Shown: positions 12,380 through 24,494 of the stretch, piece by piece | How the letters are laid out: each line of letters opens with the position of its first letter | How positions within the stretch are numbered: position 1 is the stretch's first letter | From: Fragilaria crotonensis | Taxonomy: Eukaryota > Bacillariophyta > Fragilariophyceae > Fragilariales > Fragilariaceae | Direction: 5' to 3' | Length of the DNA: 54,464 nt | Assembly (NCBI GenBank): GCA_022925895.1 | Contig: JAKSYS010000417.1 | Span: forward strand, 1-54,464 | Translations under genes and position numbers: made by a program | Notes under the pieces: model-generated | Databases searched by the model: none | The model's input: only the letters and a program-made list of their open reading frames with translations | Told to the model about the DNA's origin: nothing

Positions 12380-13860
12380 AATAAGATTTTCTTTCCGGTC
12401 CGGACGAAATACTGCCGTAGCCCAGATAGGGAAAGCCCGGCCAGACAATTGTCGTCCCAGTCATTTAACGTCTCTATTGCCGACGAAACTATTAGTACTC
12501 ACTGAAGCAATAAAGCCCGCCCGGACAATTGTCGTCCCAGTCATTTAACGTTTGTCGTCCCAGTCATTTAACGTCTCTATTGCCGGACGAAACTATTAGT
12601 ACTCATTGCCGTAGCCATACAGTGTATGTACCGATACTACTGAAGGAATGAGTACCGATACTACCGGTCAGGACGAAATACTGCCGTAGCCCAGTACTTA
12701 TTGCCGTAGCAATACACTGTATGTACCGATACTACTGAAGCAATGAGTACCGATACTACTGAAACAACCACACTGTACCAGAGTACTCGAGTACATCGAT
12801 AAACTCCGCCAGCCGGTCCTTTAACGTCTCTATTGCGTGACGAAACAATTATGAGTACTCAGTGCCGTAGGCATACAGTGTATGTTCCGATACTACTGAA
12901 GCGATGAGTACCGATACAACCACACTACCAGTACAACAATAAACTCCGCCAGTAGCACAGATCAACGCGGCCCACGTCTCTATTGCCGGACGAAACCATA
13001 TTAGCAATTAGCACTCATTGCCGCCGTAGGCATACAGTGTATAGTGTATGTACCGATACTACTGAAGCAATGAGTACCGGCGATACTACAGTACTGAAAC
13101 AACCACACTACCAGTACAACAATAAACTACGCCAGTAGCCCAGATCAACGCGGCCTTGGGCCGCACATATCCAGATATGGAAAGCCCGGCCAGACAATTG
13201 TCGTCCCAGTCCTTTAACGTCTCTATTGCCAGACAAAACTATTAGCCCGGCCAGACAATTGTCGTCCCAGTCATTTAACGTCTCTATTGGTGTACGAAAC
13301 TATTAGTACTCACTGAAGCAATAAAGCCCGCCCGGCCAGACAATTGTCGTCCCAGTCATTTAACGTCTCTATTGCCGGACGAAACTACCGGTATTAGTAC
13401 TCGTTGCCGTAGCCATACAGTGTATGTACCGATACTACTGAAGGAATGAGTACCGATACTACCGGTCCGGACGAAATACTGCCGTACTGGAGTAGCCCAG
13501 ATAGGGAAAGCCCGGCCAGACAATTGTCGTCCCAGTCATTTAACGTCTCTATTGCCGGACGAAACTATTAGTACTCATTGCCGTAGCCATACAGTGTATG
13601 TGCCGATACTACTGAAGCAATGAGTACCGATACTACTGAAACAACCACACTGTACTCGTACCAGAGTACTCGAGTACATCAATAAACTCCGCCAGCCGGT
13701 CCTTTAACGTCTCTATTGCGGGACGAAACAATTAGCACTCAGTGCCGTAGGCATACAGTGTATGTACCCAATGAGTACCGATACAACCACACTACCAGTA
13801 CAACAATAAACTCCGCCAGTAGCCCAGATCAACGCGGCCTTGGGCCGCACATATCCAGTC
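12380..13860. repeat. Complex higher-order tandem array (~1.5 kb)
   Basis: The word AACGTCTCTATTG (with small variants) occurs about nine times: near 12468, 12570, 12823, 12973, 13215, 13278, 13360, 13540 and 13706. Around it are CAATTGTCGTCCCAGTCATT, GACGAAACTATTAGTACTC, CATACAGTGTATGTACCGA and GATACTACTGAA in recurring order. Units vary in length because blocks are missing or duplicated, so this is a higher-order minisatellite rather than a simple repeat. The TACTCATTGCCGTAG...CAATGAGTACCGATA blocks are partly inverted and could fold. It contains no gene. Confidence 0.9.
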
Positions 13861-14649
13861 TGGTTCCTAATAAGGATTGCTTGTACAGTATTGTGATTGT
13901 GTATTGTGTATTGTGTGCGACCATTTGTGTATTTGGTATTTGGGGAGCGATCGGAGACTCGAAGCTCGAACCTGCAGAGTCTGCAAGTCGCCAGTCTGTA
14001 GTGTACTACTGTCGAGGATAGTACCAGTAGGCTACTGGATAAGTCCAGTACCGGTGAGACAGTGAATACCGTCGTTGGCGAAACTAAGCGAGAAATGCGA
14101 AGTTCAGACGGAATGTCAGATTCGAGTCGGACGTGAACTCGGAAGTGATCGCACGACTGAACTGGGACGAAAATTGAAATTAATCGCGCCATGGAATTCC
14201 AATGACTCCAACAATCCAAGATTCCATCGGAGGCCAAAAACTATGGAAGTCAATGGAGAACATTAAACAAGTAGGAGAATGGACAATGGACAGAAATCCA
14301 TTATAAAAGAACTGGTAAGAACAGGACAGAGTCCCAAGGAAGGAAGAAGGCTGGAGAAGGATCTGGAGAGACAGAAGAGGGAACTTGCAGAAGAGTTTAG
14401 TTCGAACTTAAACTCATATCTTTTACTTTGCTGATTTTGTCAAGGCCTGGCAACTGAAGTTATCACCCCATAACCAGAGCAAGTACTGTGGTACCGCACT
14501 CACAAATATCTGGGATTCTCAACATACTAGTATGTGTACTATAGTATGAAGTCAATGCAGTCTTGAGTCTCCAGTCATGAGGATACACTAACCATTCTTG
14601 CTTGTACCATAGAACGGGGAAGAAGGTAAACAAGGTCAAGCAAGAAAAG

Positions 14650-15330
14650 AGCGCATGTCTCTACCATTGTTTCTTTCTAGGATGCATGAAGCAAGCCAGC
14701 ACAATCACAGGCTATTGAGATTTTTAGTCAGGATGAGAGTGTTATCGCAATTACTCTTCCCACCAAAAAGAACCGCGTTGTTTAGCCAAACCAGTGGTGT
14801 GGGCTTTGTTATCATTAAGGCAGGCAGGAGTATATTGACAAAGCTGCGACACGGGAAATCTCGACACGCATGGACAAAACAGTTTTGACTGTGTTGCCAT
14901 TTCTCAAAAAATGCTGATTGCTGAGGCATCCCAAAGAGGGTACTATTGGAAACGTTTTCATATGGTGTTACAATTAGAAGTCATCATAGATTGTACAAAG
15001 AGTATACATCCAGATATCAAATTTGCTTATGTTTGTCTTTGACCAAAGTCCTGATGGCCATGCAAGCTTACAGAATGAAGAGGTGTATTTGTTCCGTTAA
15101 GATTTTGATATAAGGAATTAATAAGTACTAAACTTGATGCAAGGGCACCAGCCACAAGCATCAATTCGCACATACTGTTGCCTTCCAAGAGAAGTGGAGT
15201 ATACTATTGACAATAATACAAGTACTTTTGTGCGCAATGAGGGTTTTGCTTGTGATAAGGGTTTGCTCTTGCATTTTCTAGATCATAAATTACCTGAGCC
15301 GGAAGAAAACAGGTTGTGAAGCAGAAGACA
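14650..15330 (+). pseudogene. Decayed DDE-type transposase fragment (core region)
   Basis: Translation with frame changes gives AATREISTRMDKTVLTVLPF, then YYWKRFHMVLQLEVIIDC and SIHPDIKFAYVCL, then a cysteine-containing stretch ending near 15319. The block aligns by eye with the same region of the second remnant at 18950-19190 (LTESPFVGKLLIG, GYWNSFHMAIQL, VVDCLKVFRPQFDFVCMFDH). The two are therefore paralogous copies of one transposase family. The acidic residues in these hydrophobic strands are plausible DDE catalytic positions. The frame contains several stops and it is not expressed as a protein. Confidence 0.5.
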
Positions 15331-17564
15331 GGAATTGGAAGAAAACATGCCACCCTGATGCACTATGGAGGTAAATTGAATAAATGCTACCAAAACAACT
15401 GAAAATCCATCATTGTGGAGCAGCATGGCATTAGTGGTTATGATGGAACAAAATTAGAAGCTAGCCTAAGTATGAGAAATCCCACATAGCCTGGATGTAG
15501 CCCATTATGGCATAAAGACATAGAAGTCATTAAAAACTTGTTACTCCAAGACCTGCAATTCTGTGGATTCTTGAGATTTGCTTTGCATACTGGCAATCTG
15601 GTACATCCTCGCTACGGAATAGAAAATGTCCCAGTTCATTATTGGTTGTTCAGGTGAGAAAGAGCCTGCCACTGGTTTTATTGGAAATTCTATCACAGAT
15701 CATTATCCAATGAAAGTGATTCCTTAGGCTTCAAACTGGGGACAAGCAACTGCCACTTTGCCTCACCTTGGACTGCAATCAAAATTTCTGACAAGGACAA
15801 GAGTGACAACTGCTCAATGGGTCTTTCATCATACAGAGAAACAAATACCTGAGTGTATTGTCACATGCATGACAATGATGATTCTATTGCAGATCATTCT
15901 TTGATGAATATGACTTCTCAGTTCCCACTTGGTGGCACTTAACTGGGCAAAAGTGATACTTTTGCACTATTGCTTATGCCTCATAACAGCACCACACCAC
16001 AACCATCTTCATCAGCCAGGTATACAGATTACAGGAATGGGACCTCCTCAATTGGTGCCTTTCTTATTGGCAACATTACGCTTTTTCTTCCCTGACCGGC
16101 GCACTACTCTGTTCTACGCACACACTATGAGTAAACACTACTATACACTACACATCCGGTACTCAGTAGTCACATTTTTGACTACTCCCAGCAATGTTGG
16201 TAGTCAGTGGTAATCAGTAGTCAGTCATAATCAGTAGAGTTTATCAAGCTTTGACTACTTGGTCCCGTGATTGGCAAACCCTGCTGGTACTACAGCTGTT
16301 TTCATATACTGAAGTCCTCACGTTTGCCTTGGTAATATGTCTTTGTAAATATATTTAGCCTACATGTACAAAATAAATTTAACACGCTAACATCAACGCT
16401 TTACCTATGGGGGAATGAACGGGTCAATAAAGCTCACCCGTTTGTATCCCTGAGGCCTGCCTCATGGCATAGTCTACCTTGATGCCTTGGGGATTGAGCA
16501 AGATGAGTGAGGCCTCGTCGGGGATAAAGCTCCCAACCCCCAAAAATGTGATTGTAACGAATGCCTCCATGCGACTTGGTGACGACAAAATTCTTCGACA
16601 GCAAGTGTGGAGAAAACTGTTGCCAGCTGAGTCATGGGCTGTGATATTGACTTTATCTGGTCTCATTGATGAAAGCATGCTGGGTACAGTTGATGCTACA
16701 TAATTCAATGCAGCAATGATTCAAAGCAAACAATTCTTTGATGGCACAAATCATACTGGAATATTCCGCATCAGATTTTGAGAATCCAAAACGTCCAAGG
16801 CTCCGCCTCAGCGCCGTGCTCGCTGAGGAGCAGGATCAGTCGCCTGGCAGCGGTCGAGCGTCCTCGATCGACAATGTCGGGACGAGACGAAGCAATTGCG
16901 ATCACACGATGCACGCTGTCGAATGGGGCGGAGTTCTCTGACAGATGTTCTTGGAGTGTCTGGAAGCGTATATACTTAGCGTTCCCGTACCTCTACACCC
17001 TTACGATCGATTGGACCGGCGAAGATGCGTTTGAGGTTTAAAGGATAGCTAAAGTGGGAGTTGTGAGCGGAGGCCGAGAGGTGCTCCGCTGTTAAACTAT
17101 AGTAGTAAGCCTTGTGCGTAGAATGTACGTGAGTCACAGTGGGAGATCAAGTGTGACTCAATCACATACGTGGATGTATGGATGTATACAGTACGGATGA
17201 GCGACGGTACAGCGGTCAATATGCACTGATAGATTTCAAAAACAGCCAGTTTTACTACATGGTCATAGATCCATGTGATCAGGCATAGTATCCCTGTCCT
17301 CTTGACATAAAGTGGAAAGACAGCCAGTGTCCTTACCATGGCTGCCAATGTGATGTCAGCAACTGTCATAACAAGAAGTTCCGTGATGCTCAAGGATAAA
17401 CTTCCAATTGCAGCTGCACTGGACAGCATGTCATCACAATCAAGCAAAAAAGATACAGAGCAGCATTTCTATAAGGCTCCTTTTTCTATCATTGTTCTGA
17501 AATCAATCACAAGAACGCAACCGGGCGTTGGAATCAATCACAACAACTTGTCCTCCCAACTGTC
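15331..17564. other. Decayed repeat-derived sequence, no supported gene
   Basis: Short open frames occur but none has recognisable motifs. There is a cluster of TCAGTAGTCA-type repeats near 16155-16250. The stretch lies between two transposase remnants and probably consists of decayed element sequence. Confidence 0.4.
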
Positions 17565-19878
17565 ATGAGCAACAAGAAGATGAAGAACAACATCATGAAG
17601 GAAGACCACCAGCCATGCAATATAGTGCAAGATAGCACATCAGTGCTCCGCATCCAAGCTGGTACATCGTGTTTCTGGAAGAGTCGCGATGCACGGAATC
17701 TATTTGCGGGTGGAGGGAGCACATCATCATCATTTGAGGAATTTTCAGCCAACATTGGCGGCGGCAATAGTGTTCTAAACTTTTTGGAGGGTCATGTTGT
17801 TGCTCTACAATTTGTGAGCAAAACACTGAAAGGCTGGCAAGATGTGGTGCAAGGGCGCAATGCCGAAAACGCGTGTTCTAAATCTGACATTTTTGTTTTG
17901 AAGATATGGGTAATTATTCTGTGCTTGCTGGCATACCGTCGAACCGCCATGCGGCACATGAATTCATGGACCTGGAAGCAATGCTGCAGCAAAGCCTGCC
18001 GACAGCTCAATGAGCTTGGCATGGTGCAAGCAACGAAACATAGAAATGTTCAGGATTGGAATATGGAGTTTTGCAAGTGCAGGACATTCCGTCACCTGGA
18101 TCATATTGTGAGATGAGGGAAACGCCCATTTCCACTTCTCTTCATGAAGTTTCCCGATGCAAAAGGTCAAATAGGGGCGTTCGGCTTAGGTAATCTGTTG
18201 ATTCTGACAGTTGAACTAGTTTGAATGTTCTGCATTGAAGAGCTCTTCCCAAGAATATACCTGCAGTGGCGTGACGAGAATGATAAGCACCAAGCAGTGT
18301 CGTTCTTGCTGACACACGAAATGCTTCTGAACAAGGTACACGAAATTAGAAGTTTTGGCATTCTAACATGCTGGCAATCGATAAATTAAAATGGCTTTAC
18401 TTACTATAGTATGCAACAGAAATTGTATTATGTGGATGGTCATGAACGTGACAACGTTATTTTATCTCGCAAGCAATTCAGTCACAGGTACCAGGTACCT
18501 CACCAAGCTAGAACCGTGGTGTTTGCTAATTGTACAATATTCTTCAAATGAACTCAAGGCAGCAAATCTCAATCCTTAGTTTGGCTCCTACAGCCAAGTA
18601 TAAAGAAGATGAATTCAATAGCATTTTCTATGAGTTTGATGTTGACTTCTGCAACATTTGCCTGTTGTGGAAATGAGACCTACGATGCAACGCATGGAAA
18701 AATGCATCAAAGAGTGTGCGTGCCCTTTTAATTCTCGGCATATCAAAATTTATGTTCAGGACAAATTACTTTTCTCCCAATTCCTGTTTCCCTCAAAGAG
18801 TTGGGTTGGCCCAAATCAAGAGCGAGGATAATTTTCCCAATTCCCTCGGTGAAGGACTAATCGTATCTGTATTTGTGTCTTGCGACACTGGCTTTGGAAT
18901 GCCAATGAAAGATGAAGATCTAGCACTTGTCAATGCTTTGCGACACGGAACACACTATATTTGACCGGACTACTGCACTTGAAGTCAACAAAGATACTCG
19001 GAAGCAACCGTTGACAGAATCTCCTTTTGTCGGAAAGTTGCTTATAGGAGCCTTGAAAGGTGCTGGCTACTGGAATAGCTTTCACATGGCAATTCAACTT
19101 TAAGATGTGGTTGATTGCTTGAAAGTTTTCCGACCACAATTTGACTTTGTTTGTATGTTCGATCACATTCAAGGCCATCTCGAAAAAAATGGGGCTCTAG
19201 ATGCACACATAATGTCGCGGAGTTTTGGTGGCAAGCAACCCAAAATGCACTCATCTGTGATAACAGGAAACTATACTGCAAATAGGGGATCAACAAAGCA
19301 TGGTCTTCAAAGCTGATGACCAAGGTCCATGGTGGCTGGCTACAGCCGAAGCTTAAGAGCATCGGAGGTATGACAATCATGACAACCATGATGGGCGTAC
19401 CCCAAAAACATACCACGAACACGGGTTGAGTTGGCCTCTGCATTGCTTGAGGAATCAGGCATCACAGTAGAGTCCAATCACTCATTGTATGAGCAGCCGG
19501 AACGTGCTACTATTCATGGCATCAGTCTGATGCACAAGAAAGTCTATGCCAGCAAAGGTTGGCTCGGTAAAGCAAAAGGACTTCTCCAAGTCTTATGGGA
19601 GAGAGGTGGATTGATCCAACTAAATGCAAGGAATATGAGGACAAAGAAGGAAACAAAGTTATCACTACATCATATTATACACTTAGCGGACGGAAAGTGC
19701 TTGTGACTGGTCAGATTATCAAATTGTCATCACTGAGAGTGTTGATGGGCAACTCTTATGACTTCAAGACAAAAAAAACAGCTCTACAATTTTTGGGCTC
19801 CCAACTTGGTTTGCAAGTGATGCTCACGCGAACGTTCGATTGTGAATTTTCGGGTGAAGGCGTATCAAGTATCAATCA
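17565..19878 (+). pseudogene. DDE-type transposase remnant, 5' part, interrupted by Copia
   Basis: A patchwork of frames reads in order: WKQCCSKACRQLNELGM and VQDWNMEFCKCRTFRHL (near 17970-18100), FPDAKGQIGAFG (18150), ELFPRIYLQWRDENDKHQAV (18240), YYVDGHERDNVILSRKQF (18425), GFGMPMKDEDLALVNALR (18892), LTESPFVGKLLIG (19010), FDFVCMFDH (19138), SRSFGGKQPKM (19215), GLLQVLWERG (19580) and FDCEFSGEG (19835). I recognise this order as an uncharacterised DDE transposase-like family common in diatom genomes. It contains many stops and frameshifts. The protein breaks off at GEG, and matching sequence resumes on the far side of the Copia element at 24954. Confidence 0.6.
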
Positions 19879-20033
19879 TGTCGCGCTATCGCTGTCATGG
19901 TTACTTACTCTAGAAGATACAAAGGTAGGAAGATAAAAAAAGGAGGTAACGCTTCCACCACAGTAACGGCTAGTTCCAACCCATACAGTATCAACCATGT
20001 ACAGTAATACCGTACCACCACTAGATTCGTTCA
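19879..20033 (-). repeat. 3' LTR of the Copia element (shortened)
   Basis: It starts TGTCGCGCTATCGCTG and ends GATTCGTTCA on the plus strand. It matches the right LTR except for a gap of about 40 bp after AGGAAGATAAAA and a few substitutions. The purine tract lies directly against its inner edge. Confidence 0.85.
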
Positions 20034-20185
20034 GTCCCCTCGAACAATATCGAGGTAACCGAAGGATTGTTTGCCACAAATCGACCTGGTATGTACAAGA
20101 GCCACATGACAATGCATGTTCCAGGAGGTAACCGACGAGAGCCAAACGGCCCTCGATGAACCTAGGCTATACTTCACTCCAATCA

Positions 20186-21295
20186 TCAATACATAAACCG
20201 ATCACAAAGAAAATCTCGCGTTGCTAGCGGCAAGGATTTGGTGAGGACATCTGCCAAGTTGGTCTTGCCATCCTCCTTTGTCACTCTGATTGTGCCCGCG
20301 GCAACAGCCTCTCTCGTCCGATGGTAAGCTATCGCATTGTGCTTTCGTTTCCATTCGCAACAAGCCACGCTTTTCTCTTGAAATTCTCACTCATCTTAAT
20401 GTCAAATATAAAATGACACTTTATTCTTTGAAATCCCGGTGGGAGTTCACGCTCGCTCTTCTCCCATCTCTCACATGCCGGTCGCACGTTCTTCATCTCC
20501 TTACAAAATGGCTTCCCACCATAGGATATCACCATTTTCCCTATCAATTGCGAGCGCCTCCTCGACAGACTTCGGGATACGGATACCAAACTTGTGAGTC
20601 CGCTGCCAGTATTTGGATTTGACCTTCAATAAGATTCGGCCACGCTTCCTTATGACATCACCGACCCACCAGGCAAATGCTGGTTCCTCGCTGATACAAT
20701 TGGCGAATGCATACTCCGCAACGAGAATTGGATACGATTGTCGGGCATCTTTTAAAGCCACCCAATTGGAACTGCCACCTTTCCATTTGCACACCAGGAG
20801 TTGCCACCCCTGCGTTGTGCGTCTTCTTCTCTTGACGCCATTCTTCATCGTAACGATTGCATCAGCCTTGTCAATCGCACTATCGCTTCGTCGGTGATCT
20901 ATGATCTCATCTAGGAGCACGTGCCTTGCGCCTTCGTCGTCAATCTGTGAATCAAGGTTCTGAGCAACGAGGTTACCAGATAACGATTCAGTTCGTCCAT
21001 CCCTGAATTCTACCGAATACTCTCTCGTGTCAAGCAAAGGATTTATATTTGCCATTCCAATTGGCCGCCCTTCAGCGTCACGGAGTCGCTTCGTTACTTT
21101 ACCGAATTGTACGTCGCTCTCATAGTTCGCTCCTACTGCCATTGCCACTTCCTTGTTCAGATACTCATCGCCAAAAGTGTCAGGGGTGAACACATCATCA
21201 GCATCAGGAACTTCAGGATCAGACACAACTGCGTTGAATCTTCTTTCCGCAAATTCACCGTCATGATCCTCGGTGTAATCATCCCAGTCTTGCAA
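20186..21295 (-). pseudogene. Copia pre-RT region joined to truncated RT and RNase H end
   Basis: The frame at 21295-20501 carries GWQLLVCKWKGGSSNWVALK, a chromodomain-like module placed before RT in diatom Copia elements, then PAFAWWVGDVIRKR and HKFGIRIPKSVEEALAIDR. The next frame (20589-20329) begins RT: ERELPPGFQRIKCHFIFDIK and RRKAWLVANG-like residues. It then jumps within a few codons to RKHNAIAYHRTREAVAAG and KTNLADVLTKSLP, the end of RNase H. The central RT (including the YVDD-type site) and most of RNase H are absent, a deletion of roughly 1 kb or more at about 20350. Confidence 0.8.
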
Positions 21296-22107
21296 CTGGC
21301 GCTCCTGATCCTCACCCCCCCCCTGTGAATTACATGGTTCTCATCCTTTAATAACTGGGCAATGCGCCCGTCGTATTCTTCGCATCGCTGCTTGACTTCG
21401 ATCGTTCCAAGCTCCAGGTTCATAACGCGCTGCACAGTAGTTCTGGAAATCACTCGGCCATGAATGGTTAGTACCCAGTAAGACATTAAGTTACCTATGC
21501 GATGCAATACACCAAGCCACCGTCCAAACAGATTATCGCCGACGCCTGCATTGTCAGGGTACCACACCTAGTCATCAAAACCAAAGTCGAGGTATTCCGA
21601 TGTATCAGGCGTTTCACCGGTGACCTGTTCAATGGGAGTTCTGCCTTCCAAGGAAAAGGATGAGTTTGCTGTAAGTGGCATTATTTCACATATCCACATT
21701 ACACCATAGTCCCATAAACGCTTAGGAACTTTTCTCTTTGTCATCTGACGGAACCATTTCCTCTTGACTTCACGAATGACCGACTCCGCACAATTCTGTT
21801 GCGGTCGGTGTGGTTTGCTGACGTGATGTTCAATATTGTACTTCCTTATTGTTTGCATGACTACAGTCTTGGGCCCAGTCTGTTCGCTCGCACCGTCAGA
21901 CGTCAATTGTTCAGGGATCCCATAATCGCGCACAAATTGTCGCAACGCCTGGCCAGCTGATGACTTCTTTTCCATGGAGTAAGCCTTTACAAAGTAGGTC
22001 TCGTTAGCAAATATCTGTGCACATGTGTTGTTAGTAATAGACTTGCAACGCCTGAACAGTGTATCGGTATAGAACTTTTGATTTCGCAGTTTCTTTTGGT
22101 TAAACAT
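21157..22107 (-). CDS. Copia integrase region
   Basis: The frame at 22107-21568 has the rve core: YFVKAYSMEKKSSAGQAL, then QLTSDGASEQTG with the second catalytic Asp, and about 36 residues later PQQNCAESVIREVKRKW with the Glu. It continues WDYGVMWICEI and GRTPIEQVTGETPDTSEY, as in Copia integrases. The adjoining frame (21567-21157) continues with FGRWLGVLHRIGNLMSYW, the short strand-rich segment after the core. The stop between them (near 21568) breaks the polyprotein. The N-terminal zinc-binding region and the first catalytic Asp are outside the open frame. Confidence 0.75.
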
Positions 22108-22254
22108 TCTGTCCGATCGGTATCGTCGACTTAACGGAAGTATTGCTGATCTAACCCCCGCTGTGTTGTTACCTTTAAGGTTTGTCGCGCTTGGTTAAAT
22201 CCGATGTTCCACCTCGCACTGAGCTGTTCGCTAGATATCGCTGGGTGTTGATCT

Positions 22255-22971
22255 TTAGATATGAAAAGTTTTCCTCGCTTCGATATCAACTGCGCTTATG
22301 GTTCGTTGATTGGACATAATTTCAGCCATTTCTTGCCAGCAGTAAACCGAAGATATCTGCAGAAGGCCTGGCTCCGTATCACAGAATCCCGTTTCCGCCT
22401 CCGCAGATTGTGTAGACGCAAGTCGCACAGTGTGCAGATTCCATTCTGTGTCAAGTGTTAGGTGGACATGGGGTGAATTTTCAAGTTCGTGCTGCGTGGG
22501 GGTGGTTGACTCGACAAAAAGAGTATTGCCCATTATGGACAGGGGGATAGGTACGATATCATTGGAGATGGAGATGGGATTTTCAGTGTCGAACGGATTA
22601 TCATGCACGGTCACTCCAGCGTATCGTAACTGGTTGGGGTTGATCAACGAGTGTGTCAATTTTTCACCAAACCAAAGACCCTGGTGGATCACCAGGATAT
22701 ACACATGCCCATCTGATTGGTCTGTGTACGCCGTCGCCGCAGTTACGATAGGGACATTCTTCTCGGCGTCATACGCCTCGGAGTTATAGGGAGACACATC
22801 GCAAACGCGACCAGTGAAATGGAGGGGAACGAAATTCGATCCGAGGGCACAAGTGTCAGTATGGGAGTCGAGTTCACAACAAGCTGTGTAGGGAGTAGAG
22901 TTAGATAGTGAGGAAAGAGTGCGATGAGCAGGTGATATACTCCGCCTCGGCGTCGTTCGGTACGCCGCCAA
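22255..22971 (-). CDS. Copia aspartic protease region
   Basis: The reading frame contains ELDSHTDTCALGSNF near residue 34, the D-(S/T)-x motif of retropepsins in the form usual for CoDi elements (ELDSHADT). It is followed by SHSL-like and hydrophobic strands (EKLTHSLINPNQLRYAG) that resemble the rest of the protease fold. The enzyme would process the gag-pol polyprotein. The frame overlaps the end of gag by a few tens of bases, and the pol frame is not continuous with the integrase frame, so the copy is frameshifted. Confidence 0.75.
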   Translation of the reverse strand: MAAYRTTPRRSISPAHRTLSSLSNSTPYTACCELDSHTDTCALGSNFVPLHFTGRVCDVSPYNSEAYDAEKNVPIVTAATAYTDQSDGHVYILVIHQGLWFGEKLTHSLINPNQLRYAGVTVHDNPFDTENPISISNDIVPIPLSIMGNTLFVESTTPTQHELENSPHVHLTLDTEWNLHTVRLASTQSAEAETGFCDTEPGLLQISSVYCWQEMAEIMSNQRTISAVDIEARKTFHI

Positions 22972-22992
22972 CGCTCGAGACAGAGTTGCCAG

Positions 22993-24494
22993 TCACTCGG
23001 AAGTTTCACTTCGTTTGGCGCTTTCCCTACCGCCAAATGCGTTACCAGCCTGTGTGTTCGACTTCTTGGGATTTTCATCGTTACCGGAGCTCTCCTTCTC
23101 CGACGCCTTTTGGAGGGAGCTTATTAGCACCGTGGTAAGTTGCTTCGTTGTCATTTCGGAGATGCTTCTTTTGCTGCCACCTTGCTCGTCTTTCTTGTCG
23201 CGTTCCTTGCAAGTATTATCACGCTCCTCAAAGGATAACTTTTCCCATTCCGCCGGAGAGTAATACCCAGTATTGGCTTTCCCACTGCCGCAACCTCCAC
23301 GGCCGCCATGTCCACGTCCACCCCGACCACCGTTGCGACCGCCTCCGCGACCGCCACCATTTGTAGAGACGGAGCTGATTTTTCGTGATAACTGATAATC
23401 TGGGGTTTGAGAGATCTCAGAGCTCAAATGGTTAGCTGCAACTGTAAACGAGATGCCCACCGTATTGAGTTGATACCTTAGCTGGGCCACTGCCGCAGCC
23501 AGCGTGGTGTTTTGGACCTTCGTCAACAATTTGTCGACTTTTGCTCTTTCAGTCAGTGGCTCATCTTCTTCTTCGAAGATGGTGAACATGCGTTGCAACG
23601 AATTGAGGAACTTATTAAACGGCAAAGCCCTCTCTGTTTTGTACTGAAGGGTTGTTTGAATGCGCTTCGCATCTGCGATCCGCCTAGTGGAGTTCCCTTC
23701 GCCAGCATAATGGCGACGCAGGGCAGTCATATCACGTCGCCCATCTTGGTATTTGGCAATGTTCCGAATCCAGTTCTCCGTGTTCTCCCCTTGCAGGAAC
23801 CCACCAACAGATTATGCACTCGCCGATTGTCCGCGATGAAATACTGACCACAAAGCGGAGCTCGCTGAATCATCCTCTCAGTAAGTGTCGGATACTCAAT
23901 CCCAGGCGTGGGGACATCCTGCTCTCGCACGACGTACGACAACGGGATACCACTCACACCGGGAACCACGGGCAAGTAATTCACAAACGCCTTTTCCCAT
24001 TCGGGCCACTTACGCTTGTCCTTAAACTTTCCGGGGTCAACCGCTTTTGCGTTAGTAGTAACTAATTCAACATCAGACTTACGAATCTGAGCCAAACTGA
24101 GTGCTTCAAACAAGACGTCTTCATCAAAATGCTCGTGGTTGGGGATGTCGCTAGCTCTAAAGCAATCCTGCACCCAGTGCATACCTCCGACCATTTTCTT
24201 GGTCCTTCCGAGTCCGAAAACAATCTTCCCCGCCGCCTGGATACGCTTACCAAATTTGTCTACCATGTCATGAATGTCCTTTTCGACAAGATAACGGAAA
24301 TCCTCGAACTGTGCAATTCCAGCCTGCATGATGTTGTCCCTGTCGACAGCACGGTCGAAACCAATAACTTGGTGCAAATGAGCAACGCCCACAAGCTCAA
24401 TCGCCGCATCAAGATCAGCCATGTTTTCTACGAAGGCAATCATTGTAGTCGTTAGTATGCGTGCGGGGCAACACGAATTTTGCGCTATTGCCAT
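22993..24494 (-). CDS. Copia gag-like polyprotein region (two overlapping frames)
   Basis: Two overlapping frames, 24494-23727 and 23730-22993, together make a gag-like capsid region. The first has an N-terminal helical segment and then WPEWEKAFVNYLPVVPGVSG and PLSYVVREQD, typical of diatom Copia gag. The second has an NKFLNSLQRMFTIFEEEDEP segment and a Gly/Arg-rich tract (about residues 125-150) in place of a CCHC zinc knuckle. The overlap of 4 bp between frames suggests either a frameshift mutation or programmed frameshifting, and I cannot tell which. Gag would package the element RNA in cytoplasmic particles. Confidence 0.7.

Noticed and set aside
12380-13860. CRISPR-like array
   Set aside because: The repeats are irregular in length, blocks are shuffled, there are no uniform spacers and the DNA is eukaryotic nuclear sequence.
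16800-17100. GC-rich block with a short AGCGGA...TCCGCT hairpin, possible small RNA
   Set aside because: Six base pairs only, with no further structure or known family.
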